This document shows positions 1 through 5,834 of a stretch of DNA of 5,988 nucleotides, piece after piece; within the stretch, counting starts at the first letter, position 1, and every line of letters begins with the position of its first letter. The notes beneath the pieces are model-generated. The model did no database searches. It was not told the origin of the DNA and saw only the letters and a program-made list of their open reading frames with translations. Source of the stretch: an uncultured Bacilli bacterium (GTDB lineage: Bacteria; Bacillota_I; Bacilli_A; RF39; UBA660). Position numbers and translations under genes: made by a program. The stretch spans positions 1-5,988 of the forward strand of contig CANQIM010000075.1 of NCBI GenBank assembly GCA_947624075.1, read 5' to 3'.

Positions 1-28
1 AAAAAGTATATTTCTAATGTATAAATCA

Positions 29-57
29 TTGCAAATTTGCATAAAATCTGTTATAAT
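29..57 (+). promoter_or_regulatory. Sigma-A-type promoter of the Lys-rich membrane protein gene
   Basis: The -35 box TTGCAA (29-34) is followed by a 17-base spacer and a consensus -10 box TATAAT (52-57). A TGn extension (49-51) lies immediately before the -10. Transcription would start near 64, which leaves a leader of only about 17 bases before the ATG at 81. A perfect 10-base palindrome, GCAAATTTGC (31-40), overlaps the -35 box and the start of the spacer and could bind a regulator; that last point is inference. Confidence 0.8.
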
Positions 58-80
58 ATGGCGAAATAGGTGGTGAAATA

Positions 81-1073
81 ATGAAGGGGTCTAATACTAA
101 TAAAAGTTCTAAAAAGACTGGAACAAAAAATACTAAGAAAAAAACACAAGCAAAGAAAACTGTCAAAAAGGTAACACCTCCAAAAACAGTATCTAAAACG
201 ACTAAAACAGCTAAGACGACATCACAAACTACTGCAGAAATAAAAACTATTTCCACAACGAAAAAGGTTAAAGAAAAAAAGGACTTAACAAAATTAAAAG
301 ATGAGTTACCAAAGTTAAAAACAGAGAAAAAAACAACTAAAAAACAATCATCAAAAACAACATCTAAATCTAAAAAAACACCAAAGAAAACAGAAAAAAA
401 GGTTATAGAAGAAAAAGTTAAGGTAAATGATGATGTTGTAGATAGTGATGTTCCAGTAATAATAGAAGTAATAAAACAAGCTTCACCTGAAGAGCAGCAA
501 GAAGCAGTAAAAGAAGACAAAAATGAAGTTCAAGAGAAACAAGAAGAACAATCATTGACTAAAGAAGAACAAATAGAGGTAGAGCAAGAACAATCACAAG
601 TAACTGAAGAACAGGAACAATTTACTACTGCCGAAGTAGAAGTACCTAAAGCATCTAAAGCATCTAAAGTATCTTCTAAGACAAAACAAAAAGTATCAAG
701 TTCTGAAAATAATCCATTGCAACCTCGTTATATTACAGAAACAGAACTAGAAAAAGAATTACGAGAAATTTATTCTGATAATAAACTAGATATTGCTAAC
801 CCTAAAGAAGAGTTAAAAAAAGCTTCCGAAAACTCAGATGATACTTTAGAATTACCTAAAACTAAAACTACTATTGAAGTTTTAGATGACTTTTTAGGAG
901 AGGAAGAGGCAACTGAATTAAAAAAAGATATTCGTAAAATAATCGATGAAGATGAGAAAATAACTAAGAAAAAATATGATCCTTTAAGTATAATAGTTAC
1001 TATTCTAGCAGTAATCTTTACTATTATGGCTATTTTTTTCCTATTATTGATTCTTTATATTTGTGAAGCTTAA
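81..1073 (+). CDS. Low-complexity Lys-rich protein with a C-terminal membrane anchor, unknown function
   Basis: This 330-residue protein belongs to no family I recognise. Residues 1-108 are very basic and rich in Lys, Thr and Ser, resembling histone H1-like tails. Residues 109-190 are acidic and rich in Glu and Gln. A short Lys/Ser linker (190-210, with a KASKASK repeat) leads into a charged, probably helical section (about 216-298). One strongly hydrophobic helix (about 301-327) ends three residues before the C-terminus. There is no signal peptide, so it should be tail-anchored with the long charged part in the cytoplasm; the KKK before the helix fits this topology. The basic part could bind nucleic acid or ribosomes, but no domain proves it. 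The start is set by GGTGGTG (69-75), 5 bases before the ATG. No terminator is visible before frr, so the two may be co-transcribed. The gene is confidently real; its role is unknown. Confidence 0.85.
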   Translation: MKGSNTNKSSKKTGTKNTKKKTQAKKTVKKVTPPKTVSKTTKTAKTTSQTTAEIKTISTTKKVKEKKDLTKLKDELPKLKTEKKTTKKQSSKTTSKSKKTPKKTEKKVIEEKVKVNDDVVDSDVPVIIEVIKQASPEEQQEAVKEDKNEVQEKQEEQSLTKEEQIEVEQEQSQVTEEQEQFTTAEVEVPKASKASKVSSKTKQKVSSSENNPLQPRYITETELEKELREIYSDNKLDIANPKEELKKASENSDDTLELPKTKTTIEVLDDFLGEEEATELKKDIRKIIDEDEKITKKKYDPLSIIVTILAVIFTIMAIFFLLLILYICEA

Positions 1074-1128
1074 ATCTTTATTTTCTCTAAAAAATATATT
1101 ATAATTAATTCAAGGAGAGATGAATTAA

Positions 1129-1677
1129 ATGGACAGTGAAATGATTATTTTAGAAGCAACAGATAATTTAGATAAGGCCATTGAAAATTTTGATAAGCGT
1201 CTTAAGACAGTAAGGGCAGGAAGAGCTAATCCTTCAAGTTTAGATGGAATTATGGTTGATTACTATGGTAGTATGACACCACTTAAACAATTAGCAACAA
1301 TTTCTGTACCTGAGGCAAGACAATTACTTATTAAACCTTTTGATAAGAGTTGTCTAAGTGCGATTGAAAAAGCTATTTTAACTTCTAATCTAGGTTACAC
1401 TCCTGGAAATGATGGAGAAACTATTCGTATTGTTATTCCAGAGTTGACTGAAGAACGTCGTCGCGAATTAGTAAAACAAGTAAAAGCTTTAGCTGAAGAT
1501 AGTAAAGTTAGCATTAGAAATATTCGTCATGATGCCTTGGAGGAAGTTAAAAAATGTGAATTACCAGAAGATGAAGCTAAAGGTATGGAAAAAGATATTC
1601 AAGATTTAATAAATGAATATAACAAAAAAGTAGAAGAAAAGCTAAAAGAAAAAGAAAATGAACTTTTAACTGTTTAA
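1129..1677 (+). CDS. frr: Ribosome recycling factor
   Basis: Ribosome recycling factor binds the post-termination ribosome in the cytoplasm and, with EF-G and GTP, splits it into subunits so that they can be reused. The 182 residues match the usual length of about 185. Domain I is formed by an N-terminal helix (about 1-29) and two long C-terminal helices (about 106-182). Between them is the small beta/alpha domain II (about 31-103). Family signatures include RAGRANPSSLDGIMVDYYG (29-47), the TPLKQLATISVPEAR run (50-64) and VSIRNIRHDA (127-136), whose arginines fall in the rRNA-contacting helix. The start follows AAGGAGAG (1112-1119) at good spacing; the next in-frame ATG (1141) is too far away. 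A TATAAT at 1100-1105 could be a -10 box, but the matching -35 (TTTATT, 1077-1082) is poor, so expression may come from the upstream promoter. In many Bacilli frr follows pyrH; here it does not. No intrinsic terminator follows, so readthrough would meet the T-box. Confidence 0.98.
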   Translation: MDSEMIILEATDNLDKAIENFDKRLKTVRAGRANPSSLDGIMVDYYGSMTPLKQLATISVPEARQLLIKPFDKSCLSAIEKAILTSNLGYTPGNDGETIRIVIPELTEERRRELVKQVKALAEDSKVSIRNIRHDALEEVKKCELPEDEAKGMEKDIQDLINEYNKKVEEKLKEKENELLTV

Positions 1678-1682
1678 AATAT

Positions 1683-1711
1683 TTGAATATACAGCAAAAA
1701 TATGATATATT
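1683..1711 (+). promoter_or_regulatory. Sigma-A-type promoter of the pheST operon
   Basis: The -35 box TTGAAT (1683-1688), a 17-base spacer and the -10 box TATATT (1706-1711, 5 of 6 consensus bases) lie just after the frr stop. A TGn extension occupies 1703-1705. The predicted start near 1718 falls just upstream of T-box Stem I, which is where a T-box transcript should begin. Confidence 0.75.
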
Positions 1712-1717
1712 ATGTCT

Positions 1718-1928
1718 ATCGACATTGATGAAGAAGTAGTAATAAATGATTTACTTGAAGAGAGATTATGGTTTGGTGCGAATAATCAGTAATAGTTTAT
1801 GAATTCGTCTTCGGAGTTCTTACCAATAATAAGCGTAGTTCTTGCGTTAAAAGAATAAAGTGTATAGTAAAACTATAAATTAAGGTGGTACCGCGATTAT
1901 CTTCGTCCTTAAATTTATAGTTTTTTTT
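1718..1928 (+). promoter_or_regulatory. T-box riboswitch leader, phenylalanine-specific
   Basis: T-box leaders bind a specific tRNA and let transcription continue when that tRNA is uncharged. The hallmark T-box sequence AAGGTGGTACCGCG is at 1882-1895. The antiterminator can be drawn as helix A1 AAGG/CCTT (1882-1885 with 1907-1910), the bulge TGGTACC (1886-1892) and helix A2 GCG/CGT (1893-1895 with 1904-1906). The bulge reads UGGU, which pairs with an ACCA tRNA end, as expected for tRNA-Phe. Stem I spans about 1727-1815: its lower part pairs GAAGA (1730-1734) with TCTTC (1808-1812). The distal arm carries AGAGAG and GGTTTGGTGCG between GATTAT (1764-1769) and ATAATC (1782-1787). The specifier is TTC (1804-1806) after GAA and before a purine, giving Phe. 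A Stem III-like hairpin pairs CGTA (1834-1837) with TGCG (1843-1846). Gene context (pheST) agrees. Confidence 0.95.
1869..1928 (+). terminator. T-box-controlled terminator hairpin before pheS
   Basis: The strand AAAACTATAAATTAAGG (1869-1885) pairs with 1907-1924 with a single bulged A (1913). A run of eight T (1921-1928) overlaps the 3' end of the stem. The T-box bulge and helix A2 lie inside the loop of this hairpin. No other hairpin lies between the T-box and the pheS ribosome binding site, so this must be the termination stem if control is at transcription. A competing small hairpin, TATAG (1863-1867) with CTATA (1873-1877), would remove the lower half of the terminator. The element would also stop transcripts that read through from frr. 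Confidence 0.7.
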
Positions 1929-1935
1929 AATTCTA

Positions 1936-1944
1936 AAAGAGGTG
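1936..1944 (+). promoter_or_regulatory. Ribosome binding site deciding the pheS start
   Basis: The purine-rich AAAAGAGGTG ending at 1944 lies 6 bases before the ATG at 1951. A possible in-frame GTG at 1942 is part of this binding site and so is very unlikely to be the start codon. This fixes pheS at 354 residues beginning MNNEKLNE. Confidence 0.85.
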
Positions 1945-1950
1945 AAACAT

Positions 1951-3015
1951 ATGAATAATGAAAAATTAAATGAAATAAGAAAAGAATTAGAACTAGATTT
2001 AGAAAAAGTTGACTCAGAAGCTTATCTAAATGAATTAAAAGTAAAATACTTAGGTAAAAAAGGATTAATTACTGAACTAAATAGTGAAATCAAAAATATA
2101 CCTAACGAGCAAAAAAAAGATTTTGGTATGGCTGTTAATGAATTTCGTAATTTATTTACGACAAGTTATGAGCAGCATTTAGCTATTTTTAAAGAAGAAG
2201 CTTTAAATAAAAAACTAGAAACGGAAACTATTGATATTACTTTACCAAGTAAGAAAATTAAAAGAGGTTCACTACATCCAATGACTTTAATGACAGAGGA
2301 GTTCGAAGACTTGTTTGTTTCTATGGGTTACACTGTTTATGAAGGACCTGAACTTGAAAGTGATGAGAACTGTTTCCAAAAATTAAATATTCCAAAAGGA
2401 CATCCAGCAAGAGATGCTCAAGATACTTTTTATTTAAAAGATGAATTTGAAAACTTCTTACTACGTACGCAAACATCAACTGCCCAAGTTCATGCTATGG
2501 AAGAAAATACTGCTAAAGGGCCTTTACGTATCGTTTGTCCTGGAAAAGTTTATCGTCGTGATGAAGATGCAACTCATTCTCATCAATTTATGCAAATAGA
2601 AGGTTTAGTAATTGATGAGAATGTTTCTATGGCTGATTTAAAAGGCACTTTAGAAATGTTTTGCAAAAAGATTTTAGGAGACAAAGTAGAAATTCGTTTT
2701 CGTCCTAGTTACTTTCCTTTTACTGAACCAAGTGTTGAAGTTGATGTTAGTTGTTTTAAATGTCAAGGAAAAGGCTGCAATCTATGTAAACAAACTGGTT
2801 GGATTGAAGTTCTAGGTGCTGGTATGGTTCATCCTCATGTTTTAGAAATGTGTGGTTATGATCCTAAAAAGTATCAAGGTTTTGCCTTTGGTACAGGTAT
2901 AGATAGATTTGCCATGTTTAAATATGGTATTCCTGATATTAGAACTATTTATGGAAATGATATAAGATTTATTGAACAATTTGATAGAAAGGATGATACC
3001 TATGAAGTTAAGTAG
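1951..3015 (+). CDS. pheS: Phenylalanyl-tRNA synthetase alpha subunit
   Basis: This catalytic subunit of the cytoplasmic (alpha-beta)2 enzyme activates phenylalanine with ATP and charges tRNA-Phe. Of 354 residues, about 1-90 form the N-terminal coiled coil that contacts tRNA; the class II catalytic core follows. Motif 1 lies around GSLHPMTLMTEEFEDLF (106-122) and continues to YEGPELES (130-137). Motif 2 includes FLLRTQTSTAQVHAM (169-183) and GKVYRRDEDATHSHQF (198-213). Motif 3 is GFAFGTGIDRFAMFKYG (310-326). Ala312 occupies the position of E. coli Ala294, which sets phenylalanine pocket size, so the pocket looks normal. Four cysteines (268, 271, 276, 279) in a CxxCx4CxxC array could bind a metal; a similar cluster occurs in other bacterial PheS proteins. 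The gene follows a Phe T-box and overlaps pheT by 14 bases. Confidence 0.98.
   Translation: MNNEKLNEIRKELELDLEKVDSEAYLNELKVKYLGKKGLITELNSEIKNIPNEQKKDFGMAVNEFRNLFTTSYEQHLAIFKEEALNKKLETETIDITLPSKKIKRGSLHPMTLMTEEFEDLFVSMGYTVYEGPELESDENCFQKLNIPKGHPARDAQDTFYLKDEFENFLLRTQTSTAQVHAMEENTAKGPLRIVCPGKVYRRDEDATHSHQFMQIEGLVIDENVSMADLKGTLEMFCKKILGDKVEIRFRPSYFPFTEPSVEVDVSCFKCQGKGCNLCKQTGWIEVLGAGMVHPHVLEMCGYDPKKYQGFAFGTGIDRFAMFKYGIPDIRTIYGNDIRFIEQFDRKDDTYEVK
2988..2995 (+). promoter_or_regulatory. Ribosome binding site for pheT inside the end of pheS
   Basis: AAAGGATG (2988-2995) lies 6 bases before the ATG at 3002. In-frame upstream starts exist at 2972 and 2993, but they overlap or precede this site. Family comparison also favours 3002, because PheT proteins begin with a short Met-x-hydrophobic-Ser stretch like MKLSRNFVSDYIDL here. 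The site's position within pheS favours translational coupling of the two subunits. Confidence 0.8.
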
Positions 3016-5371
3016 AAATTTTGTAAGTGATTATATAGATTTAGATAAAAAACTATCTATAAAGCAAATTGCTGAAGATATGACAAGTGTTGGTAATGAA
3101 TATGATTCAGCTTCTCCTTTAATAAATTGTACTAATTTAGTGGTAGGGGAAATATTAAGTTGTGAAAATCATCCTAATAGTGATCATTTACATTGTTGTG
3201 TTGTAGATATTGGTACAGAAAAATTAAATATTGTTTGTGGAGCTCCTAATTGTCGTAAAGGTTTAAAAGTAATAGTTGCGAAAGACGGAGCTGTCTTACC
3301 AGGTGGAACAATAAAAAAAGGTATCATTAGAGGTGCTGAGTCCAATGGTATGATTTGCTCTATTGCCGAATTAGGTTTAGAAAATAAATTTTTAGAAGAT
3401 AAAGATCGTGATGGCATTCATGAATTTCCAAGTGACGTAGAAGTAGGTAGTGACCCTCTAAAAGCCCTAGGTTTAGATGATGAAGTAATTGATTTTGAAT
3501 TAACATCAAATAGGGGAGATTTATTAAGTATTCTAGGTATGGCCTATGAATTAGGTGCCATATACCAAAAAGAAGTAAAACCAATTGATACTACTTTTAC
3601 TGAAATTAAAGATGATGTAAATGATGTTTTCCAAATAAAAATTGAAACAGAAGACTGTCCTTTGTTTTTAGCTAAGAAGGCTTTGAACGTTACTATAAAA
3701 GAAAGTCCAACTTTTATTAAAAATAGACTTATCGCTAGTGGTATAAGACCTATTAATAATGTTGTTGATATTTCTAATTATGTCATGCTTGAAACAGGCC
3801 AACCTCTTCATTTTTATGATGCTGATAGTCTAGGCAATACACTTATAGTTCGCAATGCTAAAGATGATGAAAAACTAGTAACTCTTGATAATATAGAAAG
3901 AACTCTAAACCATGATGATATCATTATTGCCAATGAAGAAGGCTCTGTTGGTCTTGCTGGTGTCATGGGAGGTTTATCTACAGAGGTTGAAAAGACTACT
4001 AAAAATATTCTTATAGAATCAGCTATATTTGATAGTATCAAAATAAGAAAAACTTCTAAAAAAATCTTACGTAGTGAAGCAAGTAATCGTTTTGAAAAAG
4101 GCTTAGATCCTAATAGAACTTATATGGCTATTGCTAGAAGCTGTGCCCTTTTAGAAAAATATGCAGATGCTAAAATAATGAAAGGCACTGTTATCCATGA
4201 TAAAACCATCAAAGAAAATAAAAAGATAGAACTATCTTTATCTAAAATAAATAAAGTTTTAGGCATTACCATCCCAGAAGATGAAGTTATCTCTATTTTA
4301 CAAAGATTAGCCTTTACCGTAAAAAAATCTAAAGACACTCTTGAAGTAGAAGTACCAACTAGAAGAAGAGATATTTCTATAGCTGAAGATTTAATCGAAG
4401 AAGTTGGAAGAATTTATGGAATGGACAATATCAAAGGAAAACTACCAGTTCTAAATGTTTCTTTAGGTGCTTATAACAAAACAAGACGCGCTATTAAACA
4501 TAAATTAGCTGATTTAGGTCTAAATGAAACAATGAGCTACACTTTAATTCCTAAAGAAAATGCCCACGAATTTACAATTGATGAATTTAGCCCTATTTAC
4601 CTAAATGATCCAATGAGTGAAGATCGTAATACTCTTCGTAATAGTCTTCTTTATTCCTTAAAAGAAGTATACTTATATAATAAAGCACGTAATAATACTA
4701 ATATATCTATCTTTGAAATAGGCAAATGTTTTTACAAAGAAAATGAAACTTATAAAGAAAACTCTCATTTAGCAGTCCTTTTAAGTGGTGACTTTTACTT
4801 AGATATTAAAAAGGAAAAAGCAGACTTTTATGTTTTAAAAGGTATAACTGAAGAATTGCTTGACTTTTTAGGTTATGAAAATCGTTATACATTTGAAAAA
4901 GGTAAAGTACCTCAAGAACTACATCCTGGTATATCTTCATCAATCAATGTAAATGGTATAACTATTGGCTTTCTTGGCAAAACACATCCTAAAACTTTAA
5001 AAGATGATGTTTACGTACTAGAAATAAATCTAGATAAATTACTTAATATAAAAACAGGTAAAATGAAATATAAAGATATTTCAAAATACCCAAGTATAGT
5101 TAAAGATATAGCCTTTATAGTAGATAAAGATGTAACATCTAAAGAAATAATTGATACAATTAAAAAAGCTTCTTCTAAGATATTAAATAATGTTGAATTA
5201 TTTGACTTATACACAGGAGAAAATATTGCTAAAGACAAAAAATCACTTGCTTATAAACTTACTTTTATGGATCCAACTAAAACGTTAACTGAAGAAGAAG
5301 TAATGACTGTCTTTAATAATATAATAGAAAAAGTTGAAAAAACAAATCATGCTATATTAAGAGATCAATAA
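3002..5371 (+). CDS. pheT: Phenylalanyl-tRNA synthetase beta subunit
   Basis: The beta subunit pairs with PheS, binds tRNA-Phe and hydrolyses mischarged Tyr-tRNA-Phe. The 789 residues fit the usual bacterial size of roughly 800. In order I see an N-terminal B1 segment, then an EMAP-II-like OB-fold tRNA-binding domain (about 40-150, with HPNSDHLHCCVVD at 57-69 and NIVCGAPN at 76-83). The FELTSNRGDLLS motif (165-176) follows. The B3/B4 editing domain (about 210-395) has RPINNVVDISNYVMLETGQPLHFYD (249-273), given in part here as QPLHFYD, plus LAGVMGG (318-324) and RSEASNRFEKGLDP (357-370). The B5 domain holds VPTRRRDISIAEDLIEEVGR (451-470). A catalytic-like but inactive core (about 490-680) precedes the FDX-ACB anticodon-binding domain (about 690-787, opening with KDISKYPSIVKDIAF). 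No tryptophan is present: the usual early Trp is Phe7. The gene overlaps pheS and ends four bases before a strong terminator. Confidence 0.98.
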   Translation: MKLSRNFVSDYIDLDKKLSIKQIAEDMTSVGNEYDSASPLINCTNLVVGEILSCENHPNSDHLHCCVVDIGTEKLNIVCGAPNCRKGLKVIVAKDGAVLPGGTIKKGIIRGAESNGMICSIAELGLENKFLEDKDRDGIHEFPSDVEVGSDPLKALGLDDEVIDFELTSNRGDLLSILGMAYELGAIYQKEVKPIDTTFTEIKDDVNDVFQIKIETEDCPLFLAKKALNVTIKESPTFIKNRLIASGIRPINNVVDISNYVMLETGQPLHFYDADSLGNTLIVRNAKDDEKLVTLDNIERTLNHDDIIIANEEGSVGLAGVMGGLSTEVEKTTKNILIESAIFDSIKIRKTSKKILRSEASNRFEKGLDPNRTYMAIARSCALLEKYADAKIMKGTVIHDKTIKENKKIELSLSKINKVLGITIPEDEVISILQRLAFTVKKSKDTLEVEVPTRRRDISIAEDLIEEVGRIYGMDNIKGKLPVLNVSLGAYNKTRRAIKHKLADLGLNETMSYTLIPKENAHEFTIDEFSPIYLNDPMSEDRNTLRNSLLYSLKEVYLYNKARNNTNISIFEIGKCFYKENETYKENSHLAVLLSGDFYLDIKKEKADFYVLKGITEELLDFLGYENRYTFEKGKVPQELHPGISSSINVNGITIGFLGKTHPKTLKDDVYVLEINLDKLLNIKTGKMKYKDISKYPSIVKDIAFIVDKDVTSKEIIDTIKKASSKILNNVELFDLYTGENIAKDKKSLAYKLTFMDPTKTLTEEEVMTVFNNIIEKVEKTNHAILRDQ

Positions 5372-5375
5372 AATG

Positions 5376-5418
5376 AAAAAGTTCAATTACTACTACTAAA
5401 ATTGAACTTTTTTCTTTT
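5376..5418 (+). terminator. Strong intrinsic terminator, shared by pheT and sspI
   Basis: AAAAAGTTCAATT (5376-5388) pairs perfectly over 13 bp with AATTGAACTTTTT (5400-5412), with an 11-base loop. The T-rich run continues to 5418. On the minus strand the same palindrome is followed by a T-run (complement of 5371-5380), so it can also end the convergent sspI transcript, whose stop codon is 3 bases away. Confidence 0.95.
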
Positions 5419-5420
5419 AC

Positions 5421-5651
5421 CTAATAAGTTTCGTTTTCTAAACCTTTATTTACTCTTTTTCTAATTATTTCAATTATATTATTTTTCATTTCCATGTCAG
5501 CGTTTTCCCAAATAAGTTCAAAAAACACGCCCAAACCTGGTAGAGTAATTTCATCATTATTTTTGACAGACTCATCGATTGCTTTCTTTAAAGTTTCATA
5601 GTTGTCTCCTTGAAAATTATTTATAATATGTTCCCTTATATTAACATCCAT
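5421..5651 (-). CDS. sspI: Small acid-soluble spore protein SspI
   Basis: SspI is one of the minor small acid-soluble proteins made in the developing forespore and found in the spore core; its exact role is not well defined. The 76-residue product matches the family, whose Bacillus members have about 70 residues. It opens with MDVNIREHIINNFQG (1-15), continues with a helical middle section, and has the signature LPGLGVFFELIW (37-48). The C-terminus is a few residues longer than I remember for Bacillus SspI and ends in a basic helix (RKRVNKG, 64-70). There is no signal peptide or membrane segment. The start is fixed by a consensus AGGAGG (complement of 5658-5663) 6 bases upstream of the ATG. 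A sigma-G-type promoter lies just before it. The gene is monocistronic, converges on pheT and shares its terminator. It implies endospore formation in this lineage. Confidence 0.93.
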   Translation of the reverse strand: MDVNIREHIINNFQGDNYETLKKAIDESVKNNDEITLPGLGVFFELIWENADMEMKNNIIEIIRKRVNKGLENETY

Positions 5652-5670
5652 AATTTTCCTCCTCTAATTA

Positions 5671-5701
5671 TATAATGTTTAAAATTAATAAATTTTATAC
5701 A
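5671..5701 (-). promoter_or_regulatory. Sigma-G-type forespore promoter of sspI
   Basis: Read on the minus strand, TGTATA (complement of 5696-5701) matches the sigma-G -35 form TGHATR. CATTATA (complement of 5671-5677) matches the -10 form CATWMTA. The 18-base spacer is within the range known for Bacillus sigma-G promoters. The start would lie near 5664, giving a very short leader that begins next to the AGGAGG site. Sigma-F recognises related sequences and cannot be excluded. Confidence 0.8.
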
Positions 5702-5799
5702 AAAAATATTATATTTCCTACTATATTAAATTTCTTCATTAAATAAAATTTACAGTGTAAAATTTCTTATTTTTCTCAACATTATTGTTAAAAAGTAAC
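5702..5799. other. AT-rich divergent spacer with one palindrome
   Basis: This stretch separates the sspI promoter (minus strand) from the promoter at 5800-5828 (plus strand). I see no open reading frame with a ribosome binding site on either strand and no RNA gene. The only structured element is the odd-centred palindrome TTTACAGTGTAAA (5749-5761), listed separately. Confidence 0.6.
5749..5761. repeat. 13-base palindrome, possible operator
   Basis: TTTACAGTGTAAA is a perfect inverted repeat around a single central G (5755). With one inserted base the symmetry continues into AAATTT on both sides (5746-5765). It lies about 40-50 bases upstream of both divergent promoters, a reasonable place for a regulator site. 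AT-rich DNA produces such repeats by chance, so the assignment is tentative. Confidence 0.35.
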
Positions 5800-5828
5800 T
5801 TGATAAAATTACATTTCTATGTTAATAT
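5800..5828 (+). promoter_or_regulatory. Sigma-A-type promoter of the structured RNA
   Basis: The -35 box TTGATA (5800-5805, 5 of 6 consensus bases), a 17-base spacer and the -10 box TAATAT (5823-5828, 4 of 6) are preceded by a TGn extension (5820-5822). The same extension appears in the other two vegetative promoters of this window. The predicted start at about 5835-5836 coincides with the first base of hairpin A of the downstream RNA, which supports both calls. Confidence 0.7.
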
Positions 5829-5834
5829 GAATGT

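Noticed and set aside
26..520. Long open frame on the minus strand opposite the Lys-rich gene (164 residues, rich in Phe, Val and Ser).
   Set aside because: It is the complement of Lys-rich codons (AAA/AAG become TTT/CTT), runs antisense to a well-supported gene with its own promoter and ribosome binding site, and has no convincing start signals.
647..672. Short direct repeat of GCATCTAAA in the first gene.
   Set aside because: It encodes the KASKASK linker and consists of only two copies plus a degenerate one, so it is ordinary low-complexity coding sequence, not a repeat element or CRISPR.
1100..1105. TATAAT before frr as a separate promoter.
   Set aside because: The -10 hexamer is perfect, but no acceptable -35 box lies at 16-18 bases and there is no TGn extension. 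In DNA this AT-rich a lone TATAAT is weak evidence, so it is mentioned only under frr.
1942..1950. GTG at 1942 as an earlier pheS start, adding three residues.
   Set aside because: This GTG is part of the GAGGTG ribosome binding site for the ATG at 1951.
2972..3001. Upstream ATG codons at 2972 and 2993 as pheT starts.
   Set aside because: The ribosome binding site AAAGGATG (2988-2995) fits the ATG at 3002, and PheT family proteins begin at that point.
3184..5238. Several minus-strand frames of 72-77 residues inside pheT.
   Set aside because: They are antisense shadows of a conserved gene, without ribosome binding sites or recognisable protein features.
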